Part shown: piece by piece, positions 1 to 11,626 of the stretch
Numbering within the stretch: position 1 is the stretch's first letter
Layout: each line of letters begins with the position of its first letter
NCBI GenBank assembly: GCA_025331125.1
Contig: JAOALB010000100.1
Coordinates: 62,001-126,000 of the forward strand
Source of the DNA: Mycogone perniciosa
Taxonomy: Eukaryota > Ascomycota > Sordariomycetes > Hypocreales > Hypocreaceae
Length of the DNA: 64,000 bases
Reading direction: 5' to 3'
Translations under genes and position numbers: made by a program
Notes under the pieces: generated by a model
Database searches by the model: none
What the model was told of the DNA's origin: nothing
Seen by the model: the letters and a program-made list of their open reading frames with translations, nothing else

Positions 1-638
1 ATAGGCGGCCGGGTATGGATCCTAACATGACCCCTCGATTGAAAGCGCCAGATCAGAGGACACCGGCTCGAGATAGGTCACCACAAAGGAGTAGGAATGT
101 CAACTCGGCCCTGAGACGTAAGCCACTCTCGGAGCTCCGACTTGACGACTTCAAGGTCAATCCCTCGGTAAACGATGGGCAAGATTTCGCATACTCAGAG
201 GTTGTCAGAGACAAGGACGATAGGGCCTGTCTGCGAGGTTGCACCGATGCGCATTGCTGCGGGAAGCAGTTCCGAGCCCTGGCATTGTCCCAGCGTCCAA
301 ACCCACCCCTGACAGCGGCACAACGACAAGAAGAGCAGAAATTGTTGGAAAATTATCTGGGCGATTATTCGTATCGTTTGGCGACTATGACCAAGGAAGA
401 AAGGGCAGAAGTTTGGGTTGAGGCCAAGACTGAAGAGTTGGCAAACAAGTATGGCAAACATAGACATAGATTTTCCCGAATGCGATCGCCTCCAGGATTC
501 TGGAATGCGGATTTCCCAGATACGCAGGAGCTAGAAGCCGATAAAGAGGAAGCCTCAAAGAGAGAGAGACAAGCAATAACGGAAAGGTATAGAGAGGCTA
601 CGCGCTCAGGTGGCAGATGGCTATTCAGAGACGAATAG
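1..638 (+). CDS. sae2: Sae2/Ctp1/CtIP-family DNA endonuclease activator, C-terminal part (5' end outside window)
   Basis: The reading frame is open from the left edge (codons start at base 3) to a TAG at 636-638, so the visible 211 or so residues are the C-terminal part of a longer protein. The family activates the Mre11-Rad50-Nbs1 nuclease to open blocked double-strand-break ends. Seen here: a Cys cluster (C-x3-C-x4-CC) about 75 residues from the first Met, followed by the hallmark GKHRHRFSR and SPPGFW motifs near the end; this RHR/SPPGFW block is the conserved Sae2/CtIP C-terminal domain that contacts DNA and MRN. The internal ATG at 15 is probably not the true start because the frame continues upstream. 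The family call rests on the motifs; the N-terminus is not visible. Confidence 0.85.
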   Translation, partial: RRPGMDPNMTPRLKAPDQRTPARDRSPQRSRNVNSALRRKPLSELRLDDFKVNPSVNDGQDFAYSEVVRDKDDRACLRGCTDAHCCGKQFRALALSQRPNPPLTAAQRQEEQKLLENYLGDYSYRLATMTKEERAEVWVEAKTEELANKYGKHRHRFSRMRSPPGFWNADFPDTQELEADKEEASKRERQAITERYREATRSGGRWLFRDE

Positions 639-1479
639 AGGGATATTGTGGCAACGGATTATTATGCATAGGAACTTGGCGTTTCATCAGATGGAATCAT
701 GGATAGGCCATTGTAAGTGTTGTTTCGAGGCAACTGAGTTACAGTAAGTCAATTGGGAGGGCATTCGCGCTAGCATAGCTTGCAATAAATAACAGCATTT
801 GGTATCATATATCTGCATGAACAGCTCCAATGAAGGAAGATTTTCGTTTCCAGAAACTCGCCTTGAATTGGATTCTTAGAAAATAGGTATTTTTTGGTTG
901 TAAGTTGCCTTGATAAGTATTAATATTACTTACGACTCAGTAGGGGAGGGAGTTCCTGTCGGCTAAATTACGGAACGATGCGTACAAACGGAGGGCACGG
1001 GTTTCTGCCTCAGCCGTTGGAAGGACAGCCGCAAACGTGGGAAGTCGCTGTAAATAATTATCACCATTATTGCCTTCCAAGCTCGTAAATTTTGCTTCTC
1101 CCAACATCAAGCTGCCAGCGATCCTCCGAACCGTCTCTCTGCCCCCAAAGACCTCGTGTCTCCTCTGCATTAATACTTAGTGATACTGCTTAACTTCCTA
1201 ATCCCTCAGCTTGAAGGCCGGGGAGTCTCTCCTCTACATCCATCTAGGCAGTGTCGTGCCCACGTCATATCGTTGCGCAACACTCTCGCGTCGCGCAATC
1301 GGGTTTCCCTGGAACCACGATTCAGCCTACACCCAGCTCTTCAACTCCTCCTCTAAGCTAGGGGTTGACAGGCCTGGCTGTAAGAACAGCAACCTCCGAA
1401 CCTAGCCGGCGACGGAGTAGATGCGGGAGTCGCAGCATTGGGCGATACCCGCAAACGCACAATTCCCCAAGCCGGCAGG
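639..1479. other. Intergenic, 3' UTR of sae2-like gene and 5' region of deubiquitinase gene
   Basis: No gene recognised. A/T-rich around 780-930. The stretch 1200-1479 is probably 5' leader of the downstream gene. One small minus-strand frame (937-1170) is listed separately with low confidence. Confidence 0.5.
937..1170 (-). CDS. Small open frame of 77 codons, doubtful
   Basis: An ATG (1170) to TGA frame encoding 77 residues, lying divergently from the deubiquitinase gene. It includes a stretch ETRALRLYASFRNLADRN that vaguely recalls the LYR-type helix, but the match is too weak to name a family. No introns or neighbours support it. It may be a chance frame in a promoter region. Confidence 0.2.
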   Translation of the reverse strand: MQRRHEVFGGRETVRRIAGSLMLGEAKFTSLEGNNGDNYLQRLPTFAAVLPTAEAETRALRLYASFRNLADRNSLPY

Positions 1480-4299
1480 ATGAGTAACCGCCATCTGCCG
1501 GCTGGGCAGAACATACAGGGAGGAGTTGGGGGCATGGCAGGCGTCGACATGGGCGGTGGTATGGGAAACGGCGGTCCTAGAAGGAGACAGCCGCAATACA
1601 TGGCTCAATATCACCAGCAGCATATGAGTCCCATGTATCAAGGCTATGCGCCGTACGCACCGCAGCAGTACTATGGGGTGCCGCCGCAGTTCCAGAATGG
1701 AGGCATGCCTTCCTCTGGATATATGCCCTACCAGAACTACACGAGATCGCCGCCGACTATGCACCAGTATGTCCCGATGGCAGGCGTCAGCGTTCTGCCC
1801 AACTATCCTCGTCCGGCTCCACAATCCCCGAGCTTGTCAACGACATACCAACCTCCGCCGGCTCCTGCTCCGATCCCGCCTCATACGCCGTCTTCAACGC
1901 ACTCGTCCCAAATGCTACCACCTCCTACGCCAACGACGCCGCAGATCAGAGAGCAAGTTCCCGTACCTCCACCGGCTCAGGAGAGTTCCCCGGCTGTTGT
2001 GGCACGAGCGTCCTTCCGTCCTCCCGTACGTTACTAGACCTAACCATAATGGAACAGCATACTGACCTGTGTGAATAGCTTCCTTGGCTGTCCCGACCTG
2101 ACGTAGACTTTCCCACCAGAACTCCGCGGTCAAGACGACGGAGAAAGTTGCTGAACGCGGATAGCCAGGCTGTGTCCCTGCCAGTTGAACAACATGAGGC
2201 CACCGCGGAACAGACCGACCAGGAACCCACCGTTGCTCCGGCCTCGTCTGACCAATCATCAAGCGCTACGACACAGGAGAAGCTTGCTGTTTCTCAGTCC
2301 GAAGAACAGCCTGCTGCTACTTCAACTTCTTCGGAATCTCCCAAGCCTTCTGACGCACAGCCAGTTACTGGTGTTGCCGCCACTACATCTAGCGCAGCTT
2401 CCACCCGCCCCGCCGCTCCCGCTGTTCCTGTGGTCCCTGCACTGCCAAAGCATGGAGCCAAGCCATCAACGTCCGATAAGCTACAACCGGCGACCCGGCA
2501 AGGCACAAATGGAGCAGCCGCCGAGTCTAATACACAAGACTCGCCGGTCGCTACGAACGCCGAGTCAGCAAGCAATGACACCAGCACTTCCTCAAACCCT
2601 CCGGTCAAAGCCCCTCCAACAAGTTGGGCAAACCTTTTTGCTAAGCCGGCTACGAGAGCTCCTGTCGCATCATTACCAGATGGATCGACTGCTGGCGGCG
2701 AAAGTGTCAATGGCGAGGACTCTACAGCTACGACCGGCACAACCACTTTCCCGGGGTCTGTGTTTTCCAAAGCAAACACTAACTCTCTAGGTGAGGCTAT
2801 TCGCGTGTATCAGGTTGGAAGCAATGACAAGATTTCCTTCCTGGAGCCGCGCGGGCTAATCAACACTGGCAACATGTGCTATATGAATTCCGTAAGTTAG
2901 GCTGATGGTCCCATGAGTCATAAGGTGCTAACTTGATATAGGTCTTGCAAGTGCTCATGTTCTGTGTGCCGTTCTACGACTTGTTGGATCAAGTTAGCAA
3001 GAAGGCCGCTCACAGCTTTAAGAGCGAAACCCCTTTGATTGACGCCATGATCATGTTCATGCGAGAGTACAAGGTGCTGAAATCTGCACCTTCGGTTGAG
3101 CAATTGAACCGTTCATTGAAGAGCGAGGACCTTGAGCGCTATGGCGAGCCTTTCACTCCGGAATTCGTCTATGAAGCCATAAGGCAGCTTTCCCGATTCG
3201 CGAGTATGAGGGTAGGTTCATAATCCAACTTGATACATAAATGGTCTAAAACTAACCCTCCTTGCAGCGCGGTCACCAGCAGGATGCTGAAGAGTTCCTC
3301 GGCTTCCTTCTCCAGTCACTTGACGATGAATGTACTCATGTTATGAATACAGTCTCTTCACGGACTGAGGAGACGATCTCTTCGACTGCCGCAGCTAGTG
3401 GAGATGCAGCTGCACCCTCTGACGAGTGGCTCGAGGTCGGCCACAAGCAACGTCCCGCGGTAACCCGTTCGTCCGGTCACAACACTTCAACCCCAATTAC
3501 CAAGATCTTTGGTGGCCTTCTCAGGTCCGAATTTCGAGTTCCTGGCTTGAAAGACTCTATCACAACAGAGCGATACCAGCCCCTTCAGCTGGATATCGGA
3601 TCGCCGGATGTCAGGAATGTTGTCGACGCTCTTCGGGGTCTCACCCGTCCCGAGCGTCTCCAGGGAGATTTCAATTCTCCGCGCGGCAAGGATGTCGTGG
3701 CCACGAAGCAGGTGTTCATCGAATCACTGCCGCCAGTTCTTATTCTGCACCTAAAGCGCTTCCAGTTCGATGCTGAAGGACATGGAACAGTCAAGATATG
3801 GAAAAAGATTGGATACCCTCTGGAGCTCGAGATTCCTCGCGAGGCGCTGTCAAGACAGAAACGCCAAAACATTGGCGAGGGCTCGATGCCTAAGTACAAA
3901 CTCATTAGTGTAGTTTATCACCATGGCAAGAATGCTAGCGGTGGCCACTACACTGTGGACGTGCGGCGGCAGGATAGCCACGAGTGGATTCGCCTGGACG
4001 ACACAGTGATCCGACGTGTGCGGAGTGAGGACGTTGCCGAGACCGGATCTGAGGAAGAGACCAAAGATACACGCAAGGATGGAGCTTCGGGCGCGTCCAC
4101 AAACCGTTTTGGCGCAATGAACGACGAAGATACTGGTGATGAAGACGGCTGGAAACAGGTCACGGCACCGACTGGCAGTGGCAAGCGATGGAGCAGTGTC
4201 GTCAATGGCGGCACAAATGGAGGTACCAAGGAGAAGCAAGTCAAGGACAGCATCAAGGATAACAAGGTGGCATACCTGTTGTTCTACCAGCGTGTATGA
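1480..4299 (+). CDS. ubp3: Ubiquitin carboxyl-terminal hydrolase, Ubp3/USP10-like
   Basis: Four exons: 1480-2025, 2079-2891, 2942-3211 and 3268-4299. All introns keep frame and have GT..AG ends, giving 886 residues. The first ATG in frame is at 1480. Residues 1-180 are Gln/Pro/Tyr-rich and 180-420 are Ser/Thr/Ala/Pro-rich low complexity. The USP domain then starts with the Cys box (GNMCYMNS, catalytic Cys449), the QDAEEF box (about 548-553) and the His box (SGGHYT, His770) with a following DD. This peptidase family removes ubiquitin from proteins. The long disordered N-terminus and the domain style resemble yeast Ubp3 and human USP10, which act with Bre5/G3BP in ribophagy and vesicle transport. 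GNMC replaces the usual GNTC. The family is sure; the Ubp3 assignment is likely. Confidence 0.88.
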
Positions 4300-4917
4300 G
4301 AAAAAATGGATAGATCTATGAGGTCACCGTTAGGCTATGACATGATGGAATACAGGTCCGGTGGATAGGAGATGGGAGATGGTCATCTAGCGGGCATATG
4401 CATTGGGGGGCTATATTGGATGACGGTTGAAAAGGGGGTTTACTATCTCTCGTTAGGTTGGAGCCTCAGGCTGGTGAGAGCTATGAGCAATGAGACGGTG
4501 GCAGCGAATACCCAGCGGCTCAGATTCGGCGTTCTGGCGTCTCGGCAGGATTCCTGTATAATTTTCGTTGAGGCGAAAAGAAAACGGTGGCAGAGCCAGC
4601 CCTAGGCACAGGGCAGATTGGCTTCGGAGGTCACCGAGGTTGAAGATCAATGATGAGGGGTGGGAGGTTCGGGGGAGGAAAATGTAGAGCACCCGAAAAG
4701 GTGCCTACGGAGGTGGGAATCGTTGTACAACAAGTAGATAGTATTACCACTTAGGGTAATGAAGACGTTGCAAGGACATGGCAAAGGAGAAGACGAGTGA
4801 GCAAGTGAATCGGTCAGACCGTGTCTATACATAAGGTACACAAGACCTGTCCGGGTCTTTGAACAACCACCATTCCTCCCTGACCTCCGACCCCATCATT
4901 TCCGTAATTTTCGTTCT
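4300..4917. other. Intergenic between two convergent genes
   Basis: Holds the 3' UTRs of the convergent deubiquitinase and qcr7 genes. No coding frame or repeat that I can support. Confidence 0.5.
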
Positions 4918-5484
4918 TTAGTGCTTCTTGATAACAGTCATGGAATCCAGGGCGTCCTTCTCAGCCAGCTCGGCCTCAACCTGCGCAAGGATGCCTCGCA
5001 GGTAGGGAACATCCTATTGATATCATATTAGCCAAGAATCTGGCGGGCGAGGGGCGGAGAGTATCGCACCTCCTCAGGCTTGGTCCACTGGTCCTTGGGG
5101 AGCAGCTTGTGCTGGTAGCTGCACTGAATACTGCGGCGGATGCGGTAGACTCGCTCGTAGGCCTCCTTGGCGGAGAGGCGCTTCAGGGCGATCTGGACGG
5201 CTTGGTTTTCCTCCTCGAGGAGGTCATCGTATCTGTTTCAGTTGGTGCCGACGTCAGCACTCGGATTTCTTATATATTCCAGTAGCCTCCTCTTTTTTCC
5301 TTTTTCTCCATCGATCAAGCGACTCAGGGATATCTCGGGAAAGGTCCGTGGAAGGGCTTCGTGGTTATTCGTACCTCAGGCCGAGTTGACGGTAGCCAGA
5401 GGCGTTGGCGTACCAATTGGCGGCGGGAGCGAGCATCTTGGCCAGCCAGGGCCGCCGCAGGACGAATGGGGCAAGGGAAACCAT
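4918..5484 (-). CDS. qcr7: Cytochrome bc1 complex (complex III) subunit 7
   Basis: Three minus-strand exons, 5484-5375, 5232-5070 and 5013-4918, give 122 residues. This matches the family's usual length of about 120-127. The protein begins MVSLAPFVLRRPWLAKM and continues NWYANASGYRQLGLRYDD, then DQWTKPEEDVPYLRG, typical of the 14 kDa QCR7/UQCRB subunit. It sits on the matrix side of ubiquinol-cytochrome c reductase and is needed for assembly with cytochrome b. Intron 1 (142 nt, donor GTACGA) and intron 2 (56 nt) were placed by continuity of the protein. Two TCACGTGA sites lie upstream. Confidence 0.92.
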
Positions 5485-6925
5485 GGTTTTCGATGTGCTG
5501 CGGTTCGAGGGGAGGCGGCAGGGCGGATCTATCGTCGTCGTGATATGCGCGAAATGCAATGATTCGGCAAACCGCAAAAGTTGGGAGAGCTCGGGATGTC
5601 ACGTGAGAATGAGTGTAAGAGTCTTTGGAAGCGTTCTGATAGGCAGTGTTATTAACGGAGGTTGTCGAGTCACGTGATGTCAAACGGTTTATCTTTACGG
5701 AGCACCGTTTTGTTGTGGGTGGGTGGGGTATGCGGCCGGAACCGGACAAGGAGATGTGGGGTCAACTGCTGATCAGTGATGATTGAATCTGCAGGCTAGA
5801 AAACCCGAGCTTGCATACGGAGACGGAGCATGAAGTACAGTATGTCTCTCAATAATCAGCAATCAGCATGTGATGGGCAAGCCACTGTTGCATGATTGCA
5901 CGAAACGGAGGTTTTTCTCGGGTGCAGCAGGTTCCCAATCGGGGAGTGTGCACACGAAAGGGTTGAAGTTGTTCCGCTCGGCCGCCCAGTTTATTAGACT
6001 CTGTGCTGCCCTCATGCTTCATTGCCATCCATACTTTCAGGGCGTACGAAGTAGTAGAACAGGGCATTGGGTCCTCATCAAATGTGCGTCATTTCTGGCT
6101 GATATGCCGTCGTAGGCCGTTATGGATCAGATTGTTGCCTGGCAGGAATTTCAACGGCGCACTGAACTCCCCCAACAGCACCTGCTGTAACCGCTGATAG
6201 CGGACCATAGCGGACCATAGCGCAGCCAGCAGGTGACGGTCTCCACTGTAAACCCCCCGAAAAACTCGCCTCCACTCCGCTGTTGAAAACGCTGGCCGGC
6301 GTCCCGATGGCGTCCGTCCACATCTGCTCTGCTGCTTTCTCCCACCCTCCACCACGCAATCCAATCCCACACGCACGTCCTCTCACTCTCTTTCGCTCCC
6401 TCTCCTCCAAACTTTCACGACTCCTAGCAATCCTGCTCCTCCAAACCGCCGCCCGCACCAACACCCCCGCATTCCCGAACCTGCGCGCTCTCGCTCCTAC
6501 GGCCTCCCCCACCCTAGGCGACGCTCTTGAAACCACTTCGGCAGTCAATGGCCAGCGGCGTCCGCTAGGCAAGGACGGATACTGCGCGTGGGAGCGTTCC
6601 CCGCAGTAGCCGGACTTCCCTGGACCGGACGGACCCCCAGATGCAGCATCGAGATCGGGGAGGAAGAAGAGGAATAACAAGACTTGCTGAAAATCGCTCT
6701 GACAACATTGACACGAGGCGTCCTCGACGTCATTAGCCGCGCCGGGGGCTGCCCACTGCCCCATTCGACTCAACGAGAACCGAAACGACGAAAGGCAACT
6801 GATTCATATTAATCATATAACAAAACACGGAGCCGGGGCGGCAGGCTGCTGGGGCTTACAACGTCAGACCCCGAAAACCAGCAAACGCCCACGAAACGAC
6901 ACAGACACCGACACAACCGGAGGTG
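5485..6925. other. Intergenic between divergent qcr7 and carrier gene
   Basis: About 1.4 kb of promoter and leader sequence. Holds two TCACGTGA palindromes near qcr7, a short tandem duplication (agcggaccat twice near 6196-6220) and a C/T-rich tract (6330-6480) that is probably 5' leader of the carrier gene. Long frames on both strands between 6120 and 6773 look like chance frames in GC-rich leader. Confidence 0.5.
5599..5677. promoter_or_regulatory. Pair of TCACGTGA palindromes upstream of qcr7
   Basis: Perfect TCACGTGA at 5599-5606 and again at 5670-5677, about 115 and 186 bases before the qcr7 ATG. CACGTG is the binding core of Cbf1-type bHLH regulators, which control respiratory-chain genes such as QCR8 in budding yeast. 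The function here is inferred from that parallel. Confidence 0.45.
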
Positions 6926-8218
6926 ATGTCTCACGACCAACCCTCCCAGGAAGTAGCCCGGTCCTCCTCTCCGGATCATGCGCCATCTTCCTATCGACTC
7001 GCCGCCGCCGCCGACTCTCCAATGCACACAGCAGCCGGGGGTCTGACCCCGCTGCAGCGATGGGCTCTCTCCGCCTCCGATTCCCAGTTCAATGCCCTGG
7101 CCGGTGCTATCGGCGGCTTCACCTCGGGCGTCGTAACCTGTCCTCTCGACGTCATCAAGACAAAGCTGCAGGCGCAGGGGGGCTACACCCTCGTGGATAA
7201 GGGCCGCCATGTGGGCCACCCGAAGATGTACAATGGGCTGGTAGGAACAGCCAAAGTCATCTTGCGCGAAGATGGTATCCGGGGCTTGTACCGAGGATTG
7301 GGACCTATTGTGCTTGGGTATTTACCAACGTGGGCTGTTTGGTTCACCGTTTACAACAAGAGCAAGACGTTCCTGTTTCAATACTACGGTGGGTCGATGT
7401 GTTCAACGTGAATTGTGTCCACAGGCTAACATCGGATATGGCCAGATAACACCCATCTGGTAAACTTCTGGTCCTCAATCATTGCTGGTGCGAGCAGTAC
7501 AATTGCCACAAACCCCATTTGGGTCATCAAGACCCGACTGATGTCGCAGAGCAACCCGAATTCACCCAGGGGTCATCACCATGCCTTCGCCAGGCCCGGT
7601 AACACACCAACCGCGAGACCGACGCTTCATGCGCCATGGCACTACCGATCGACCATTGACGCCGCAAAGAAGATGTACACATCTGAAGGACTTGCGTCGT
7701 TTTACTCAGGTCTCACGCCTGCGCTCCTGGGCTTAACACATGTGGCCGTACAGTTCCCTACATATGAGTTTCTAAAGACAACATTCACAGGCCAAGGTAT
7801 GGGCGAAGTAACACAAGGCGAGAGTGCCCACTGGGTGGGTATCCTCTCCGCCTCAATATTATCCAAGATTTTGGCCAGTAGCGCCACATATCCCCACGAG
7901 GTGATTCGAACAAGGCTACAAACGCAAAGACGGCCAGTTGCCGGCGAGCAATTCCTGCAAGAGATGGAGATGGGGGTCCCAGGCGCGAAACCAGTGATGG
8001 GGCTCAACTCCCCCAAGTACAGGGGTATCGTGATGACATTCCGGACTATCCTCCGTGAAGAAGGCTGGCAGGCATTCTATGCTGGCATGGGCACCAACAT
8101 GATGCGGGCCGTCCCCGCCGCTACAGTAACGATGCTCACGTATGAGTACGTCATGAGAGAGCTGAACAAGATCAAACTCGAAGCTCAGGAATCCTTACAA
8201 GCACAAGGGGAACGATGA
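6926..8218 (+). CDS. yia6: Mitochondrial carrier, Yia6/Ndt1 (NAD+ / nucleotide) type
   Basis: Two exons, 6926-7388 and 7446-8218 (intron 57 nt with GCTAAC branch site), encode 411 residues. Three mitochondrial-carrier repeats are visible by their signature starts: CPLDVIKTK (residues 72-80), NPIWVIKTR (177-185) and YPHEVIRTR (about 302). The PIW variant in repeat 2 is characteristic of the subgroup that carries NAD+, folate/FAD and pyrimidine nucleotides across the inner membrane. CPLDVIKTKLQAQG in repeat 1 fits yeast Yia6/Ndt1 best. A Ser/Ala-rich N-terminal extension of about 45 residues and a loop of about 40 residues in repeat 2 make it longer than the usual 300. The substrate is inferred, not seen. 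Confidence 0.85.
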
Positions 8219-9274
8219 TGGATCTTTGTATGTCTCACGACTAGTCATCCATCACGGAAAGGAACGGGGCGGCGTGTGGGTTTATTTTTCATATATGTTC
8301 ATGAAAAAGGGCTTGACGACACTGAGCTGATAAACAAAGGGGGCTCAGATATACCCACCCTTCCGGTCATCAACACTGTAGGTATAGACAATTCTGGTTC
8401 AACGGGGTCTCACACGAAGGGATTTGGTTCCGGTCTGGTCCTCTCTCTCTATTCACTACTCTTTTTACCATTTTACCATTGCATCAGGTGTGGCAGAGGC
8501 GTGTTCTGCGTAAAGGACGGCGGGGAAGGCAGTGTGGCATACGTCTTTTGTTGTATATAAGCATAGGAGTCTTGATGAATAGGTTGGTTATTCACGTGTT
8601 TGGTTCGCTGGGAACAATCATCACTGACATGAGGTATTAGGTATAGTGTCTTTGACAAACATTTAAACATGGAGTCATTGTTTGAGAAGCATTCGGCGGA
8701 TTTACGAGTAGAAGAGGATTTTTTCATGACCGATGCTCGGAGTCGGCTCTTATAAAAGCAAAAACCACTGAAGACCCCTATGGTCCCCTATGATCCAATC
8801 AAGCAAATGCCGCTGTCAAATCGGGTTTAATCCGCCAAAACTCCCTGTACCCCCCACGTTGGGTAAAGCTTAGCAGTTCACAGCTGGCCCAAGCTTCCTG
8901 AGCTCAGGCGCCTGGAGCTGCGCGCATGATTGGTCGCAACCGCTTAGCCGGAAACTTACGAGAGCTATCGCATTGCGACAGGCTGTGTCTCTGTTTTCCC
9001 TCGTGTAACGACAACCTGACCTCTTCTTCTCTTCTTTCTTACTTTTCTCCCTCTCTCTCTATTGCCGCGCACACACGCTTTCTGTTTCTTGTATTGTCGC
9101 CTTGTTGCGATTGGTTGTGCGACAGATAGTCCGCGACGTGCGCATTCTGGAAAGCGATCGGGATCCTAATCGCACAAAAAAATTCCTTGAAAATCTTGAA
9201 GAGACCGCGCGCGCGCGATCGCTGAAAGAAGTCGCGGCAAGGCTAAGAAAGAGAAAGGAAACAAAACAGATACT
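8219..9274. other. Intergenic, 3' UTR of carrier gene and promoter of peroxiredoxin gene
   Basis: No gene seen. A CT-rich tract (9015-9065) and a run of alternating CG (about 9208-9217) precede the next start and are probably leader sequence. Confidence 0.5.
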
Positions 9275-10104
9275 ATGCCTGTCGAACTGCGCAAGCGCAA
9301 AGCCCCCGCGGTGCCTCCTGCACCCGCACCCGCGCCCAAGAAGAAGGCTGCTCCCAGGGCGAAGAAGCCCGCGGCAAAGGCCAAGGAGGATGTGAAGAAG
9401 CCAGAGCCAGAAAAGGAGAAGCCTGCCGACAAGGAAGAGTCCAGCGATTCTGCGCCTGAGGCAGCTGAGGAGAAGGAGACGGTGAAGGAGAGCAAGAAGG
9501 CTGACAAGAAGGCTGCCGGAAAGGTCGCCGTCGGCGATATTATCGACCTTGATAGCTTTGGTGGTGAGGTCCAGACTAACGACGGCGAAACTACAACTTT
9601 GAAGAAGCTGGTTGACGAGAGTGAGAGCGGCGTTGTTCTCTTTACCTACCCCAAGGCTTCCACGCCAGGATGTAAGTTCTTTCAAGCTCATTTGCACTTT
9701 GCAGCTATGTCACCTTCGTCCATTCAATCGCATCCAACCCCGAACAAGACATGTGTATATATGTGTGTGTACTGACCTCACTACCAGGCACCAACCAAGT
9801 GTGCCTCTTCCGAGACTCGTACGAGCCCCTGACGGCCGACGGCCTCGCCATCTACGGTCTCAGCGCCGACTCGCCCAAGGCGAACACAACCTTCAAGGAG
9901 AAGCAGAAGCTGCCGTACCCTCTTCTTTGCGACCCGCAGGCCACTCTCATTGCGGCCATTGGCTTGAAGAAGCAGCCCAAGGGCACGCAGCGCGGCGTCT
10001 TCGTCGTCAACAAGGAGGGCAAGGTGCTTGTGGCAGAGCCCGGTAGTCCAGCCGGTACGGTGCAAAAGGTCAAGGCGCTGGTTGAGGAGCTGAAGGAGAA
10101 CTGA
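9275..10104 (+). CDS. dot5: Nuclear-type thioredoxin peroxidase, PrxQ/BCP (Dot5) family
   Basis: Exons 9275-9671 and 9788-10104 (intron 116 nt) give 237 residues. Residues 1-85 are Lys/Ala/Pro/Glu-rich (repeated PKKKAAPRAKKPAAK-like basic patches), suggesting nuclear localisation. The peroxiredoxin domain follows with TPGCTNQVCLFRD: peroxidatic Cys133 and resolving Cys138 five residues later, the atypical 2-Cys arrangement of BCP/PrxQ. It reduces hydroperoxides using thioredoxin. Yeast Dot5 is the nuclear member linked to telomeric silencing. The intron falls inside the codon of the peroxidatic Cys (T|GC). Confidence 0.9.
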
Positions 10105-10667
10105 TTGATTGTACTTTGACAAACCCGGGATATGTATTGTCGGATTAGTTCGTGCAATTTGGCGTGGGAGTTGGTGAGGGTGGGGGACAGCAAGCGTGCA
10201 ATGGTTATTGGGCGTGTTATGTAGTCTTGTGAAATATAGGGTCTTTTGTTCTCATCACATGTATAATCTGCTGTAATGACTTGCAAAGGATGCTTTCGTA
10301 ACACAGTTTGTCTAGTAATCCAGTGTATTGCTTTGCTCTGAACCCTTAGGTTCAAAGGCTAATCTGCAGAGCTGCACCAGGAATATCACAATATCGATTT
10401 TAGTTTAAATTAAACTCTAGTGTAAAGAGAATGAACGAGCATTCCTAATAGTACCGGAAGAAGAGAAATATTATGATGTATTAAGTAAAAACCGCTGCCT
10501 AAGTTGTGTCGCTAAGAGGGTACCGGGTAGGCGAGCTTCCTCACCGGCAGAGCCTCGGGTAAACACACTACTCCTCGTGTTGGAGATCATCAATGCCTCA
10601 CTAACTTCAAACCAACTGTCTCGACCTACGGAGTGCAGCAACCGACATACCCCATTGCTCCGCCAAA
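10105..10667. other. Intergenic
   Basis: 3' UTR of the peroxiredoxin gene followed by an AT-rich stretch (10380-10500) and the leader of the complex I subunit gene. Nothing else recognised. Confidence 0.5.
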
Positions 10668-11398
10668 ATGTCGTCTCAAGCGGTAGCCAAAGCCGCAGGT
10701 GGCGTCGTATCCCTCGCCAAGGTACGACACGCACTCTGTCTCGTCAATTGCGCTCGATTCAACCACCATCCAATTGAATCCCTCGCAGATATGCTGACAC
10801 TCTACGAAACAGAAACAAACCCTCCAGTCCACCGGCGTCTGGGAGACTATCCGCAAGTCTCTGTCCATCGACCCCAACCGCTCCAATGGTGTTCCCCTCA
10901 ACCCATGGTTCCGTAACCCAGCCCCCGGCGCTGTCGATCCCTCGACCTACGATGACCCCGTTACTCTCCCCGCGGGCGACATTGCGGACAACCCCTACTG
11001 GAAGCGCGACGTCCGACGCTCGTACCCGAAGCTCAGCGTGGTCAACCAGGGCGATGTGGTCTCCCTGCTGACGGTTGGCAGCGCTGCGCAGCCCAAGGTG
11101 GAGCTGATTGGCGAGGCGGGCGAGAAGGCCCTCGTGGCGGCGCAGAAGGATGGCGAGACTGGGCTGGCCAAGTTCTTGGAGAAGGCGCCGAAGGGTGTGG
11201 CGAAGAATGTGTTTATCCAGGGACTGCCGCCGTTGCCGAGTGGGCAGAGTTTGACGTCGGGGGCGTGGGATGTGCACAAGTATGAGTTGACGGAGGAGCA
11301 GGCGTACGACTCTGGGTAAGTTTTTTGTTTTGCCGCCAACTTCACGGGGATTGAATTGCTAACGATGGAATAGGTACCCCTGCCGGACTTTCCAGTGA
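10668..11398 (+). CDS. nuo-21.3: NADH:ubiquinone oxidoreductase (complex I) 21.3 kDa-type subunit
   Basis: Three exons, 10668-10721, 10813-11315 and 11374-11398, encode 193 residues (about 21 kDa). Intron 1 was ended at 10812 because the earlier AG at 10788 would lead straight into a stop. The protein carries STGVWETIRK, SIDPNRSNGVPLNPWFRNP, GDIADNPYWKRDVRRSYP and the C-terminal YPCRTFQ. I know this pattern from the fungal 21.3 kDa accessory subunit of complex I (NUZM group) in the mitochondrial inner membrane. The last coding exon is only 25 nt. The family name is from memory of the Neurospora subunit set, so the exact subunit number is less sure than the family. Confidence 0.78.
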
Positions 11399-11626
11399 GA
11401 TGGGCGTCTGGTCCGTGTACATAAAAGATTCAAGCGAGATGGGTTATAGAATGAATTTCTCTTTTTCATGTTTCACCCCATGAACTACCCAATGCTCCTT
11501 TGGCTTCCAAACCGGTCCTTAACTCCGTGAATGCAGCCGTCTATTTGTTTTGAAACGATGAATGCGCCGAAACCTTCAACCCTCTTCCTAGGACACGGAC
11601 GATTCATTCCAGTTGTCGTGTCGCCC

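Noticed and set aside
6120..6773. 217-codon minus-strand frame upstream of the carrier gene
   Set aside because: Ser/Gly/Arg-rich with no domain, opposite to CT-rich leader; several other frames are open there too.
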